From Chelativorans intermedius (GTDB taxonomy: Bacteria > Pseudomonadota > Alphaproteobacteria > Rhizobiales > Rhizobiaceae), in NCBI RefSeq assembly GCF_025398255.1, contig NZ_JAODNW010000005.1, positions 1 through 64,000 of the forward strand: a stretch of 64,000 nt of DNA, read 5' to 3'. This document shows positions 1-9,734 of this stretch, in pieces; position 1 is the first letter of the stretch; each line of letters begins with the position of its first letter. The notes beneath the pieces were generated by a model. That model had not been told where the DNA came from. It worked only from the letters and a program-made list of their open reading frames with translations, and ran no database searches. Position numbers and translations under genes: made by a program.

Positions 1-1116
<1,116 letters not shown>

Positions 1117-1770
1117 GTGAGTGACGAACCGATCTTCGAGCGCGACCCCTCCGACCCCGCGCGCAAGACCGTCAACCCCCTGCTCAAGCTCGCGCTGGAG
1201 CTCGGGCCGCTGCTCGTCTTCTTCTTCGCCAATGCGCGCGGCGAGTGGCTGGCCGAACGCTTCCCCCTGCTCGGCGACATCGGCGGGCCGCTGTTCATCG
1301 CCACGGCGCTGTTCATGGCGGCGACGGCCATCGCGCTCTCCGTCTCATGGCTGCTTCTGCGCACGCTGCCCGTCATGCCGCTGGTCTCGGGCATCGTGGT
1401 CTTCGTCTTCGGCGCGCTGACGCTCTATCTGCACAGCGAGATCTTCATCAAGATGAAGCCGACCATCGTCAACACGCTGTTCGGGGCGGTGCTGCTCGGC
1501 GGGCTGGCCTTCGGCAAGTCGCTGCTGGGCTATGTCTTCGACTCCGCCTTCCGGCTCGATGCCGAGGGCTGGCGCAAGCTGACGCTGCGCTGGGGCCTGT
1601 TCTTCCTCTTCCTGGCAGCGGCCAACGAGGTGGTCTGGCGCTCCTTCTCCACCGATTTCTGGGTGGCCTTCAAGGTCTGGGGCATCATGCCCATCACCTT
1701 CATCTTCACCATGAGCCAGATGCCGCTCATCATGCGCCATTCGCTGGAGGAGGGCACCGGCGGCAAGTAG
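1117..1770 (+). CDS. yciB: YciB/IspZ-family inner membrane septation protein
   Basis: This is a 217-residue multi-pass membrane protein of the YciB (septation protein A, formerly IspZ) family, linked in other bacteria to cell division and envelope integrity; its biochemistry is unsettled. Family features visible are the N-terminal [14 protein letters not shown] segment, about five to six hydrophobic segments, the central [16 protein letters not shown] signature and the conserved W-x-FK-x-WG region near the C-terminus. The start is a GTG immediately after the ftsY stop, with no intergenic base, so translation is probably coupled. It converges on the SulP gene. Confidence 0.93.
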   Translation: MSDEPIFERDPSDPARKTVNPLLKLALELGPLLVFFFANARGEWLAERFPLLGDIGGPLFIATALFMAATAIALSVSWLLLRTLPVMPLVSGIVVFVFGALTLYLHSEIFIKMKPTIVNTLFGAVLLGGLAFGKSLLGYVFDSAFRLDAEGWRKLTLRWGLFFLFLAAANEVVWRSFSTDFWVAFKVWGIMPITFIFTMSQMPLIMRHSLEEGTGGK

Positions 1771-1796
1771 GAGCCGGCGCCGGGCCGGCCCCGCCA

Positions 1797-3506
1797 CTAT
1801 GCGCCGCCCGCCTCCCGGCGCATCGCCTTCCTCGCCGTACCCACCGCATCCTCCAGCCTGCCGTAATAGCGCACATGCGGCGGGCGCAGGCCGTGGGTGC
1901 GCAGGAGGCGGCGGATCGAGGGGGCGGCGCCGACGAGATAGACCGTGGCGCCCTGGCCGCGCGCCTTTCTGGCAAAGCCCTCGATGGTGGCCGCTGCGGT
2001 GGAGTCGAGCAGGGTGACGGCGGAGATGTCGATGACATAGGCTGTGGGCCGCCCGCCGATGCGGTCCAGCGCCGCCGCCACGGCCGCTGCCGCGCCGAAG
2101 AAGAAGGCGCCGGAGATGCGGTAGACGACGATGTCCTCGTCGGTGGAAAGCTCCGCCCGGTAGGGCCGTTCGCCGCCCTTGTCGGCACGGTCGGGCTCGC
2201 CGATGGTGGCGGCCCGGTCCACCGAGACGGCCTGCGACATGCGGTGCAGGAAGATCAGCGCGCCGAGGCCGAAGCCCACCAGAATGCCCTCCGTCAGGTC
2301 GCGGAAGACCACGAGCATGAAGGTGACGAGCAGAACCAGCGCATCGCCACGCGAGCTTTTCAGAAGCGCCGCGAACTGGTGCTTCTCCGCCATGTTCCAC
2401 GCCACCACGGCCAGGATGGCGGCAAGCGCGGCAAGCGGGATGTAGCCTGCCAGCGGTGCCGCGGCCAGCATGAAGACGAGCAGGAAGAGCGAATGCAGGA
2501 TGCCGGAGACCGGCCCGCGGGCGCCGGCGCGGATGTTGGCCGCCGTGCGGGCGATGGTGCCGGTGACGCAGAAGCCGCCGAACAGCGCCGAGGCCACATT
2601 GGCCGCGCCCTGCGCCACGAGTTCGCAATTGGAGCGGTGGCGCCGGCCGCTCATCGAATCGGCGACGACGGCCGAAAGCAGGCTCTCGATACCGCCCAGA
2701 AGCGCGAAGGACAGGGCCGCCGGCAGCACCTCGACGATCCGGCCGTAGCTCAGCTCCGGCAGGTGCGGTAGGGGCAGCGCCTGGGGAATGCCGCCGAAGC
2801 GCGTGCCGATGGTCTCCACCGGCATGTCGAAGCCCCAGGCAAGCAGCGTGGCGAGCGCCACGGCGATCAGGAAGCCTGGCCAGTGCGGGCGGTGGCGGCG
2901 CAACAGCACGATGGTGGCGACACACAGCAGCGACAGCGCCACCGCCGCGCCGTTCACCGTGGGCAGCGCCGCGCCCAGCGCCGCAAGCTTGGGCAGAAGC
3001 GGCCCCGGCTCCTGGCCGGCAAGCTGCAGGCCCAGAAAATCCTTCACCTGGCTTGCCAGGATGATGACGGCGATGCCTGCGGTAAAGCCCACCGTCACCG
3101 GATAGGGCACATATTTGATGAAGGTGCCGAGGCGCAGAAGGCCGATGCCCATCAGGATGAGCCCGGAAAGGAAGGTGGCGAGGATCAGGCCGTCGAGCCC
3201 GTGCGCTTGCACCGTGGCGAGCACCAGCACGATGAAGGCGCCCGCCGGCCCGCCGATCTGAAAGCGGCTGCCGCCGAGCACGGAGACGAGGAAGCCGCCG
3301 ACGATGGCCGTGTAAAGCCCGCGCTCCGGCGACACGCCGGAGGCAATGGCGATGGCCATGGAAAGCGGCAGCGCGATGATGGCGACGGTCAGCCCCGCCA
3401 TGGCGTCCGCCTTGAGTGCCGCAGGGCCGTAGCCCTCGCGCAGCACCGTGACGAGCTTCGGCGTGAACAGTTCCAGAAAGCTGGGCTCGCGCATGCGGGC
3501 AAGCAT
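1797..3506 (-). CDS. SulP/SLC26-family anion transporter with STAS domain
   Basis: A 569-residue inner-membrane transporter of the SulP family, whose members carry sulfate, bicarbonate or dicarboxylates. The first roughly 400 residues hold the membrane domain, including the family stretch around GLYTAIVGGF and GGSRFQIGGPAGAF. The cytoplasmic C-terminus (about residues 440-550) is a STAS domain with VIDISAVTLLDSTAAA. The substrate cannot be told from sequence. There is no linked carbonic anhydrase, which would have suggested bicarbonate. A small XRE regulator lies 65 bp upstream in the same direction and may control it. Confidence 0.92.
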   Translation of the reverse strand: MLARMREPSFLELFTPKLVTVLREGYGPAALKADAMAGLTVAIIALPLSMAIAIASGVSPERGLYTAIVGGFLVSVLGGSRFQIGGPAGAFIVLVLATVQAHGLDGLILATFLSGLILMGIGLLRLGTFIKYVPYPVTVGFTAGIAVIILASQVKDFLGLQLAGQEPGPLLPKLAALGAALPTVNGAAVALSLLCVATIVLLRRHRPHWPGFLIAVALATLLAWGFDMPVETIGTRFGGIPQALPLPHLPELSYGRIVEVLPAALSFALLGGIESLLSAVVADSMSGRRHRSNCELVAQGAANVASALFGGFCVTGTIARTAANIRAGARGPVSGILHSLFLLVFMLAAAPLAGYIPLAALAAILAVVAWNMAEKHQFAALLKSSRGDALVLLVTFMLVVFRDLTEGILVGFGLGALIFLHRMSQAVSVDRAATIGEPDRADKGGERPYRAELSTDEDIVVYRISGAFFFGAAAAVAAALDRIGGRPTAYVIDISAVTLLDSTAAATIEGFARKARGQGATVYLVGAAPSIRRLLRTHGLRPPHVRYYGRLEDAVGTARKAMRREAGGA

Positions 3507-3571
3507 GGCCGACCTTTCCTGCAGGCTGTGCGGAAGCGGCCGCGCCGGCCGCCGCCGCGGGGTGAACCTCG

Positions 3572-3841
3572 TCAGCCGGTCTTGCCCCTGCCCGCCGCCT
3601 CCTTGAAGCGCACGCCGCGCCCCTGCCCGGTGCTTGGCGCATGGTCGCCGATCAGCTCGATGCCTGCGGCATCGAGCGCCTCCACCACCTTCGACAGCGT
3701 GTCGACCACGCCACGCACATTGCCTTCGCTCGCCTCCATCCGCTGGATGGTGGGAAGTGAGACCCCGGAAAGCTCGGCAAGCCGCTTCTGGTCGATGCCG
3801 AGAAGCGCCCGCGCAGCGCGCATCTGTGCAGCGGTTATCAT
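3572..3841 (-). CDS. Small XRE-family helix-turn-helix regulator
   Basis: An 89-residue protein that is essentially one Cro/CI-type helix-turn-helix (about residues 3-60, with LAELSGVSLPTIQRME as the DNA-contacting part) plus a short basic tail. Such small regulators usually bind palindromes as dimers and repress their own promoter. A near-consensus promoter overlapped by a palindrome lies just upstream (3865-3903), which fits autoregulation. It is probably transcribed with the SulP gene downstream. No toxin partner is visible beside it, so I do not call it an antitoxin. Confidence 0.85.
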   Translation of the reverse strand: MITAAQMRAARALLGIDQKRLAELSGVSLPTIQRMEASEGNVRGVVDTLSKVVEALDAAGIELIGDHAPSTGQGRGVRFKEAAGRGKTG

Positions 3842-3864
3842 CGGTGCTCCGTCTGACGGGAGGG

Positions 3865-3903
3865 ATTATATACGATAGGTCATAAGTGATGTCTAGAACA
3901 TCA
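3865..3903 (-). promoter_or_regulatory. Promoter with overlapping palindromic operator for the XRE gene
   Basis: On the minus strand there is a perfect -10 hexamer TATAAT (3865-3870). At the -35 position lies an inverted repeat TGATGT-CTAGA-ACATCA (3887-3903). The -35 sequence itself is poor (GACATC at 17 bp spacing). A repressor on the palindrome would block the promoter. The bound protein is most simply the XRE regulator encoded 24 bp downstream; that is inference. Confidence 0.65.
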
Positions 3904-3941
3904 ACATTATCATTTCATGCGTTATCAATGCCGCCTCACGT

Positions 3942-4349
3942 CTAAGCCCCGAACCAGCCGATGATGCCGCCCATCACCAGTGCCACGCCCAGCCAGTGGC
4001 CGGCGTCGATCAGGGTCAGATCCCATCCGAAGCCCTGATAGCGGTGGTTGACGGCCAGCGTCGTGGCGATGAAGCCTGCCCACAGGAAGGCGGCGGAGAC
4101 GAGGCCGTTCCACAGCGTCACCTGGCCCGTGCCCAGATGGCCGATCACGCCGGCCAGCACCCATGCCATCACGAGCTCGGCCACAAAGGCGATGATGAAG
4201 GGCGCCGGGCTCTTGCCCAGATCTTCGGGCTTCAGGCGCGCCGCCTTCATCCATGGCTTGCCGAGCAGGCCGTAATAGCCCGCTCCGAAGGCGAAGGCGG
4301 CGATGGCTGCCACCACGATCGCCAGATGGTTGATGCCGCCGAAATCCAT
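3942..4349 (-). CDS. DUF1761 membrane protein
   Basis: A 135-residue protein with about four hydrophobic segments, matching the DUF1761 family: N-terminal INHLAIVVAAIAAFAFGAGYYGLLGKPWM, a central charged loop with the KSP motif, and a C-terminal GGIIGWFG. The family has no established function. It stands alone between the XRE promoter region and the methyltransferase operon, on the same strand as both. Confidence 0.85.
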   Translation of the reverse strand: MDFGGINHLAIVVAAIAAFAFGAGYYGLLGKPWMKAARLKPEDLGKSPAPFIIAFVAELVMAWVLAGVIGHLGTGQVTLWNGLVSAAFLWAGFIATTLAVNHRYQGFGWDLTLIDAGHWLGVALVMGGIIGWFGA

Positions 4350-4418
4350 GGCCGACTGCCTCCTGCAACGCGTTGTTTCTTCCGGGGAGGCGGATTGAAC
4401 GCCCGCCCGCCCGCTGCG

Positions 4419-5078
4419 TCAAGAAAAACGCCACACCGTGGTGCGCTTCACCTCCGCATCCTCCAGCGCGCGGGTGACGGGAACCGAATAGACGGCCAGC
4501 GGCTCCATGCGCTCCTTCGGCAGGTAGGCCCGGCCGGGATCGCCGACGAGAACCTGCGTGCCCGCCGCCGCCAGCCCGGCAAACCAGGGCGTGAGCATGC
4601 CCGCCAGCGTGCGGTCGTAGAACACGTCGCCGGCCAGGAGCACCGCCGCATCGGGGTCGCGGCCGATCAGATCCTCGCCCGTCAGCGAAAAGACAACGCC
4701 GTTGGCCGCCATGTTGAGCCGGCAGGCAGCCGGCGAGAAGGGGTCGGTATCGGCGGCCCGCACATGGCCTGCGCCGGCCATGCAGGCGGCGATCGCGACG
4801 AGACCGGAACCGGTGGCAAAGTCGAGCACGCTGAGCCCGCGCACGGTTTCGGGATGGTCGAGAACATAGCGGGCGAGCCCCTGGCCGCCCGCCCACGCGA
4901 AGGCCCAGAAGGGCGGCGGCAGGCCGATGGCCTGCAGCTCCTCCTCCGTGCGGGTCCACAGCGTGTGGGCCTCGTCGGCGAGGTGCAGCCGGATTTCCGG
5001 CACGTGCGGCGGCGCGGCGAGCGCGGTGTTGGCGCGGATGAAGGCCTCGGCGCTCGCCGGTGTCAGCCTGCCCCTCAC
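4419..5078 (-). CDS. ETF-beta lysine methyltransferase-like (METTL20 family)
   Basis: A 219-residue class I SAM-dependent methyltransferase. The SAM-binding core VLDFATGSGLVAIAA lies near residue 88 and is preceded by PPPFWAFAWAGGQGLARY, the signature of the METTL20/ETFB-KMT group. Characterised members trimethylate lysines of electron transfer flavoprotein beta, and the Agrobacterium enzyme also modifies ribosomal protein L7/L12. I chose the GTG at 5078 because it overlaps the stop of the EVE gene (GTGA) and gives the expected length. It is the last gene of the tsaD operon. The target here is inferred from the family. Confidence 0.8.
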   Translation of the reverse strand: MRGRLTPASAEAFIRANTALAAPPHVPEIRLHLADEAHTLWTRTEEELQAIGLPPPFWAFAWAGGQGLARYVLDHPETVRGLSVLDFATGSGLVAIAACMAGAGHVRAADTDPFSPAACRLNMAANGVVFSLTGEDLIGRDPDAAVLLAGDVFYDRTLAGMLTPWFAGLAAAGTQVLVGDPGRAYLPKERMEPLAVYSVPVTRALEDAEVKRTTVWRFS

Positions 5079-5500
5079 GGCGCCTCGTCGAGACCGCCCA
5101 TGCGGCAGACTTCGCGCCACTCCGCTTCGCTCACCGGTTGCACGGAAAGGCGGGAGTTGTTGACCAGAACCATGTCCTTGAGCTTCGGATTGGCCTTGAT
5201 CTCCTCCAGCGTGACCGGCCTCGGCATGTCGCGCACGGCACGAATGTCCACGCATTCCCAGCGCGGATCGTCGGTGGTGGAGTCGGGATGGGCCTCGGCG
5301 CACACCTCCACGATGCCCACCACGCTCGTCTCCTTCACGGAGTGGTAGAAGAAGCCGAGATCGCCGACCTTCATCTGGCGCATGTTGTTGCGTGCCTGAT
5401 AGTTGCGCACGCCGTCCCATTCCTGGCCCTCTTTCCCCTTTTCCTTCTGCATCTGCCAGGACCAGGACGAGGGCTCGGACTTGAACAGCCAGTAGGCCAT
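5075..5500 (-). CDS. EVE domain protein
   Basis: A 141-residue single-domain EVE (PUA-like, formerly DUF55) protein. It starts MAYWLFKSEP and carries the aromatic and basic residues of the fold (WDGVRNYQARN, DLGFFYHS). EVE domains are thought to recognise modified bases in DNA or RNA; this stand-alone form is widespread in proteobacteria and its ligand is unknown. The start is at 5500, overlapping the YciI stop by one base (TGATG). The frame is open further upstream but only through the neighbour's gene. Confidence 0.92.
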   Translation of the reverse strand: MAYWLFKSEPSSWSWQMQKEKGKEGQEWDGVRNYQARNNMRQMKVGDLGFFYHSVKETSVVGIVEVCAEAHPDSTTDDPRWECVDIRAVRDMPRPVTLEEIKANPKLKDMVLVNNSRLSVQPVSEAEWREVCRMGGLDEAP

Positions 5501-5796
5501 CACGCATTCTCCGGTTTGTTGAAGACCCAGTTCCAGGGCCTTATTTCGACGGATTCGAAGAGGCCGGCAAGGGCATAGGGATCGGCGGCGGCCACCGCCT
5601 CGGCGTCCTCCCGGTCCTCCGCCTCCACGGCCACCATGCCGCCGCAAGGCTTGCCTTCCCCATCCAGAAAGGGGCCGGCAAAGTGCAGCCGGCGCTCGGC
5701 GTTCAGCCGTTCCAGATAGGCCACGTGCCCGGGGCGCGTGTCCATTCGCAGCCGAAGGTGGCCGGGCTTGTCCCGGCACAGGATGACGAAGATCAT
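5500..5796 (-). CDS. YciI family protein
   Basis: A 98-residue YciI-like protein with a ferredoxin-like alpha-beta fold: MIFVILCRDKPG at the start, the His of GHVAYLERL, a central AGPFLDGEGKPCGGMVAVEA, and ADPYALAGLFESVEIRPW. The family resembles muconolactone isomerase and is assumed to be enzymatic through a conserved His-Asp pair, but most members have no known substrate. It lies 25 bp after gpsA and overlaps the EVE gene, so it belongs to the operon. Confidence 0.92.
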   Translation of the reverse strand: MIFVILCRDKPGHLRLRMDTRPGHVAYLERLNAERRLHFAGPFLDGEGKPCGGMVAVEAEDREDAEAVAAADPYALAGLFESVEIRPWNWVFNKPENA

Positions 5797-5821
5797 TTCT
5801 TGGCTCTCCCTCGAAACAGGC

Positions 5822-6811
5822 TTACTCCGCCTCGCTCTTCAACGGCCGGGCAAGCAGGGCCTGCATGGCGGCCTCGACGGTCAGCCGGCCTTCCAGCACC
5901 CGCGCCACACTGGCGACGATGGGCGCCTCCAACCCGCGCTCCTCCGCCAGCCGGGCGGCGATGCCGGCGGTGTGTACGCCCTCGGCAAGCGGCAGTCCCT
6001 CCACGCTTCGGCCGCGGCCGAGCGCCAGGCCATAGGCGAAATTGCGCGACTGCTCGGACGAGCAGGTCAGGATCAGGTCGCCGAGGCCGGAAAGGCCCAT
6101 CAGCGTTTCCGCGCGCGCGCCGAAGGCCGCGCCGATGCGGCGCAGTTCCACGAAGCCGCGGGCGACGATGGCCGCCACGGCGCTTGCGCCGAGGCCCGCG
6201 CCCTGCGTGGCGCCGGCGGCGATGGCCAGCACGTTCTTCAGCGCACCGCCGATCTCCACGCCGGCGAGGTCGTCGCTCGAATAGCAGCGCAGATTGGGGG
6301 CCGAAAGGCGCGCTGCAAGCCTGCCCGCCAGCGCTGCGTTGCGGGCTGCCACGGTGACGGCCGTTGGCAGGCCGGCGGCCACGTCGGCCGCGAAGCTCGG
6401 GCCGGAAAGGGCGGCAATCGGGTTGTCGGGCAGCACCTCGCCGGCCACCTCCGACATCAGCCGTCCCGTCGTGCGCTCGATCCCCTTGGCGCACAGCACC
6501 ACCGGCACGTCGGGCGCCAGCGCCAGGCGCGCCTGGGCAAGCACCGCGCGCAGGGTCTGCGCCGGCGTGACGGCCAGCACGCATTGCGCGCCGTGCAGCA
6601 CCGCCGCCATGTCGTCCAGCGCCGCCAGCCGCGGGTCGAGCGCCACGCCGGGCAGATAGCGGCTGTTCCTGTGGCCATGGGTGATCTCTCGGGCGGTCTC
6701 GGCATTGCGCGCCCAAAGCGTTGCCCTGTGGCCGGCCCGCAGGGCCGTCATCGCCAGTGCCGTGCCCCAGGCGCCGGCCCCCAGCACCGCAATGGTCCAT
6801 CCCCCGCTCAT
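5822..6811 (-). CDS. gpsA: Glycerol-3-phosphate dehydrogenase [NAD(P)+]
   Basis: GpsA reduces dihydroxyacetone phosphate to sn-glycerol 3-phosphate, the backbone of phospholipids. The 329-residue product has the N-terminal Rossmann motif [12 protein letters not shown], the CAKGIE segment and the active-site region [14 protein letters not shown] with the catalytic Lys. The C-terminal substrate domain includes [14 protein letters not shown]. The ATG at 6811 overlaps the tsaD stop by four bases (ATGA), which fixes the start and implies translational coupling. Confidence 0.97.
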   Translation of the reverse strand: MSGGWTIAVLGAGAWGTALAMTALRAGHRATLWARNAETAREITHGHRNSRYLPGVALDPRLAALDDMAAVLHGAQCVLAVTPAQTLRAVLAQARLALAPDVPVVLCAKGIERTTGRLMSEVAGEVLPDNPIAALSGPSFAADVAAGLPTAVTVAARNAALAGRLAARLSAPNLRCYSSDDLAGVEIGGALKNVLAIAAGATQGAGLGASAVAAIVARGFVELRRIGAAFGARAETLMGLSGLGDLILTCSSEQSRNFAYGLALGRGRSVEGLPLAEGVHTAGIAARLAEERGLEAPIVASVARVLEGRLTVEAAMQALLARPLKSEAE

Positions 6812-7896
6812 GCCTTGGCTCCCCGCTTGCCGGCGCCGACCAGCGGTGCAGCGGCCGCGTCCAGCGGCCAGCGCGGGCGGGGCGCGAAAGCCAGCGCGTC
6901 CTCTTCCACGAGCCCCGCCCGCAGGCGTTCCACCCCTGCCCAGGCGATCATGGCGGCGTTGTCGCCGCACAGGGCGAGCGGCGGCGCGACAAGGCGGAAG
7001 CCTTCGCCCGCGCACAGCGTCTCCAGCGCCGCACGGATGGCGGCATTGGCCGCCACGCCGCCGGCCACCACCAGAGCGGGAGCCGCAAGGTCCGGGTGCG
7101 TCTCGCGGAAGCGGGCAAGCCCGTGCGCCACGCGGTCGACAAGGGTCTCGGCGACGGCGCGCTGGAAGGAGGCGCATATGTCCGCCACGTCCTGCCGGGA
7201 AAGCGGCGCAAGCTGGGTGCCGGCGCGGCGCACGGCGGTCTTGAGGCCGGAGAAGGAGAAGTCGGGCCGCGCCTCGCCCTTGAGCGGCCTTGGAAAGGCA
7301 AAGCGCTCGGGGTCCCCGTCTCGCGCCGCCTTCTCGACATTCGGGCCCCCGGGATAGGGCAGGCCCAGCAGCTTGGCGGTCTTGTCGAAGGCTTCGCCCA
7401 GGGCGTCGTCGATGGTGCTTGCCCAGCGTTCGTAGCGGCCTACACCGGCCACATGCACGATCTGCGTGTGGCCGCCGGAGACGAGCAGCAGAAGGTAGGG
7501 AAAGGAAAGCCGGTCGGTCAGCCGCGCCGTCAGCGCGTGGCCTTCCAGGTGGTTGACGGGGATGAGCGGCTTGCCGAGCGCGGCGGCGATGGCCTTGGCC
7601 GTCGTCAGTCCGACGATCAGCCCGCCGATCAGGCCGGGCCCGGCGGTCGCCGCCACCGCGTCGATGTCGTGCAGACCGAGATGCGCCTCGCCGAGCGCGG
7701 CCTCGATCACGCCGTCGAGCGCTTCCACATGGGCGCGCGCGGCAATCTCCGGCACCACGCCGCCGAAGGCGGCATGTTCCTCGATCTGGCTCAGCACCAC
7801 ATTGGACAGGATTGCCGGCGCACCGTCTGCCGTCTGCTCCACGACGGCGGCAGCGGTCTCGTCGCAACTCGTCTCGATGCCCAGTACGCGCGTCAT
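6808..7896 (-). CDS. tsaD: tRNA N6-adenosine threonylcarbamoyltransferase
   Basis: TsaD transfers the threonylcarbamoyl group to A37 of ANN-decoding tRNAs (t6A). The protein has 362 residues. It starts [14 protein letters not shown] and has the metal-binding HVEALD and NHLEGH histidines, the LVSGGHTQ loop, and the C-terminal nucleotide-binding [10 protein letters not shown] and GDNAAMIAW. The frame extends 22 codons upstream, but the start at 7896 matches the family. It is the first gene of a five-gene minus operon (tsaD-gpsA-yciI-EVE-methyltransferase) and is divergent from hemC. Confidence 0.97.
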   Translation of the reverse strand: MTRVLGIETSCDETAAAVVEQTADGAPAILSNVVLSQIEEHAAFGGVVPEIAARAHVEALDGVIEAALGEAHLGLHDIDAVAATAGPGLIGGLIVGLTTAKAIAAALGKPLIPVNHLEGHALTARLTDRLSFPYLLLLVSGGHTQIVHVAGVGRYERWASTIDDALGEAFDKTAKLLGLPYPGGPNVEKAARDGDPERFAFPRPLKGEARPDFSFSGLKTAVRRAGTQLAPLSRQDVADICASFQRAVAETLVDRVAHGLARFRETHPDLAAPALVVAGGVAANAAIRAALETLCAGEGFRLVAPPLALCGDNAAMIAWAGVERLRAGLVEEDALAFAPRPRWPLDAAAAPLVGAGKRGAKA

Positions 7897-7934
7897 TCGG
7901 TCCGGCCCGCCTTTGTTGCCGCGGCGGGCGTTCC

Positions 7935-7975
7935 CCGATAGGTATCGGAAAAACGCCCGCATCAGGAAGATGCGG
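7935..7975. other. Two inverted repeats between divergent tsaD and hemC
   Basis: The divergent intergenic space holds a palindrome CCGATA-GG-TATCGG (7935-7948) and a hairpin CCGCATC-AGGAA-GATGCGG (7957-7975). The second lies 20 bp before the hemC ATG and could act in the hemC leader RNA or as an operator. No consensus promoter hexamers were clear to me here. Confidence 0.4.
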
Positions 7976-7994
7976 TTAGCACGGACGTGACGGG

Positions 7995-8924
7995 ATGCAA
8001 ACGGATGTGGTGAGAATCGGAACCCGCGGCAGCGCTCTGGCGCTGGCCCAGGCGGCGGAGGCCAGGGCGCGGCTCATGGCCGCCCATGGCCTGCCCGAGG
8101 AGGCGTTCGAGATCGTCGTGATCCGAACGAGCGGCGACCGCATCCAGGACCGGCCGTTATCGGCAGTCGGCGGCAAGGGGCTCTTCACCAGGGAAATCGA
8201 GGAGGCCCTTTTGGACGGGCACATCGACCTTGCCGTCCATTCCTCCAAGGACATGCCCACCATCCTGCCCGAGGGGCTCGAAATCTCCGCCTTTCTGGAG
8301 CGTGAGGACGTGCGCGACGTCTTCATCGGCCGCTCCGTCGGGCGGCTCGAAGACCTGCCGCAGGGCGCCAGGCTCGGCACCTCGTCGCTGCGCCGCCAGG
8401 CTCTGGCGCTCCGGCTGCGTCCCGACCTCCAGGTCGGCATGTTCCGCGGCAACGTGCAGACACGGCTGAAGAAGCTGGAGGACGGCGTGGCCGAGGGCAC
8501 GCTTCTGGCGCTTGCCGGGCTCAGACGGCTGCGACTCGAACATGTGGCAAGCGAGATCCTCGATCCCGCAATCTTCCCGCCGGCGCTCGGCCAGGGCGCC
8601 ATCTGCATCGAAAGCCGCGTCGGCGACCGGCGCGTCAGGCCGCTGGTCGAAGCGATCCACCATGGGGAAAGCGGCGCGGCCCTGGCCTGCGAGCGGGCGT
8701 TCCTCGCCGTTCTCGACGGCTCCTGCCGCACGCCGATTGCCGGGCTGGCACGGGTGGAGGAGGGGCGCATCGCCTTCTACGGCATGATTCTCACGCCCGA
8801 CGGGCGCCAGGCGCACGAGATCACCGGCGAGGGCGGCGTGGAGGAGGCGGCCCGCATCGGCGCCGAGGCGGGAAGGCGCATCCGCGAAAAGGCGGGAAGC
8901 GGCTTCTTCCGCACCTGGGAGTGA
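7995..8924 (+). CDS. hemC: Hydroxymethylbilane synthase (porphobilinogen deaminase)
   Basis: HemC condenses four porphobilinogens into hydroxymethylbilane for heme and corrin synthesis. The 309-residue protein shows [15 protein letters not shown] at the N-terminus, [10 protein letters not shown] with the catalytic Asp region, and GTSSLRRQA. The cofactor-binding cysteine is in [11 protein letters not shown] near residue 244. hemD follows after three bases, so the pair is an operon producing uroporphyrinogen III. Confidence 0.98.
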   Translation: MQTDVVRIGTRGSALALAQAAEARARLMAAHGLPEEAFEIVVIRTSGDRIQDRPLSAVGGKGLFTREIEEALLDGHIDLAVHSSKDMPTILPEGLEISAFLEREDVRDVFIGRSVGRLEDLPQGARLGTSSLRRQALALRLRPDLQVGMFRGNVQTRLKKLEDGVAEGTLLALAGLRRLRLEHVASEILDPAIFPPALGQGAICIESRVGDRRVRPLVEAIHHGESGAALACERAFLAVLDGSCRTPIAGLARVEEGRIAFYGMILTPDGRQAHEITGEGGVEEAARIGAEAGRRIREKAGSGFFRTWE

Positions 8925-8927
8925 GCG

Positions 8928-9638
8928 ATGCGCCGCGTCCTCGTCACACGGCCCGAGCCCGGCGCCGGACAGACGGCGCAGCGGCTTTCCGCCCTGGGGT
9001 TTGCGCCGCTCGTCCTGCCGTTGACGCGGATCGTTCCGCTCCCACCGCCCGTCTCGTTTCAGGCGGTGCCCTGGTCGGCGGTGGCGATCACCAGCCCCAA
9101 CGCCGTGCGCCATGCGCCGCGCGGGCTGCTCGGGGCGCTTGCCGGCCTGCCGGTCCACGCGGTGGGCGAGGGCTCGGCAGCGGCGGCGCGTGCGGCGGGG
9201 CTTGCCCATGCGGCGGCGGCCGCCGGCGACGCGGAGCGGCTGGCACAGCAGATTGTCGCGCAGCGTGCCCCCGGCCGCATCCTGCTTCTTTGCGGGCGGG
9301 TGCGGCGCGACACGCTGGAGCGGCGGCTGTCGGCAGCCGGCTTCGGCATCGACGTGCTGGAGACCTATGACACGCTGCCGGCGCGGCCGGCGCCGCAGGC
9401 GGTGGCCGCGCTGCTGGGCGGCGCGCCCGTGCAGGCGGCTCTGTTCCACTCGGCCTTCGCGGCGCGCCTTTTCGCGCCGGTATTGGAACAGGCGCCACGC
9501 TGCTTTGCCGATACCCTGTTCGTCGCCATTTCCCCGCGCGTCGCCGAAAGCCTGCCGCCGCGCACCGGGGGGCGGGTGGCCGTCGCCGCCCGGCCGACGG
9601 AGGAGGCGATGTTCGCGCGGCTTGCCGGGGGAATGTAG
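8928..9638 (+). CDS. hemD: Uroporphyrinogen-III synthase
   Basis: HemD cyclises hydroxymethylbilane with inversion of ring D. At 236 residues it is normal in length and, as usual, weakly conserved: RVLVTRPEPGA at the N-terminus, an AITSPNAVRHA segment, and a C-terminal domain with LFHSAFAARLF and VAISPRVAESL. Its position directly after hemC and before the Mic60-like gene is the standard alphaproteobacterial order. Confidence 0.93.
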   Translation: MRRVLVTRPEPGAGQTAQRLSALGFAPLVLPLTRIVPLPPPVSFQAVPWSAVAITSPNAVRHAPRGLLGALAGLPVHAVGEGSAAAARAAGLAHAAAAAGDAERLAQQIVAQRAPGRILLLCGRVRRDTLERRLSAAGFGIDVLETYDTLPARPAPQAVAALLGGAPVQAALFHSAFAARLFAPVLEQAPRCFADTLFVAISPRVAESLPPRTGGRVAVAARPTEEAMFARLAGGM

Positions 9639-9734
9639 GGGCCGCCCTCTTCCCAAGCCTTTTTCGTGTGCTAGGGAAGGTGGTGCGCCGCACAAGCGCG
9701 TGTGAGGGAAGACCTGCCAGCGGAGAGCTGCCTG

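Noticed and set aside
3572-3841. Antitoxin of a toxin-antitoxin pair
   Set aside because: No toxin-like gene lies next to the XRE gene; its neighbours are a transporter and a DUF1761 protein.
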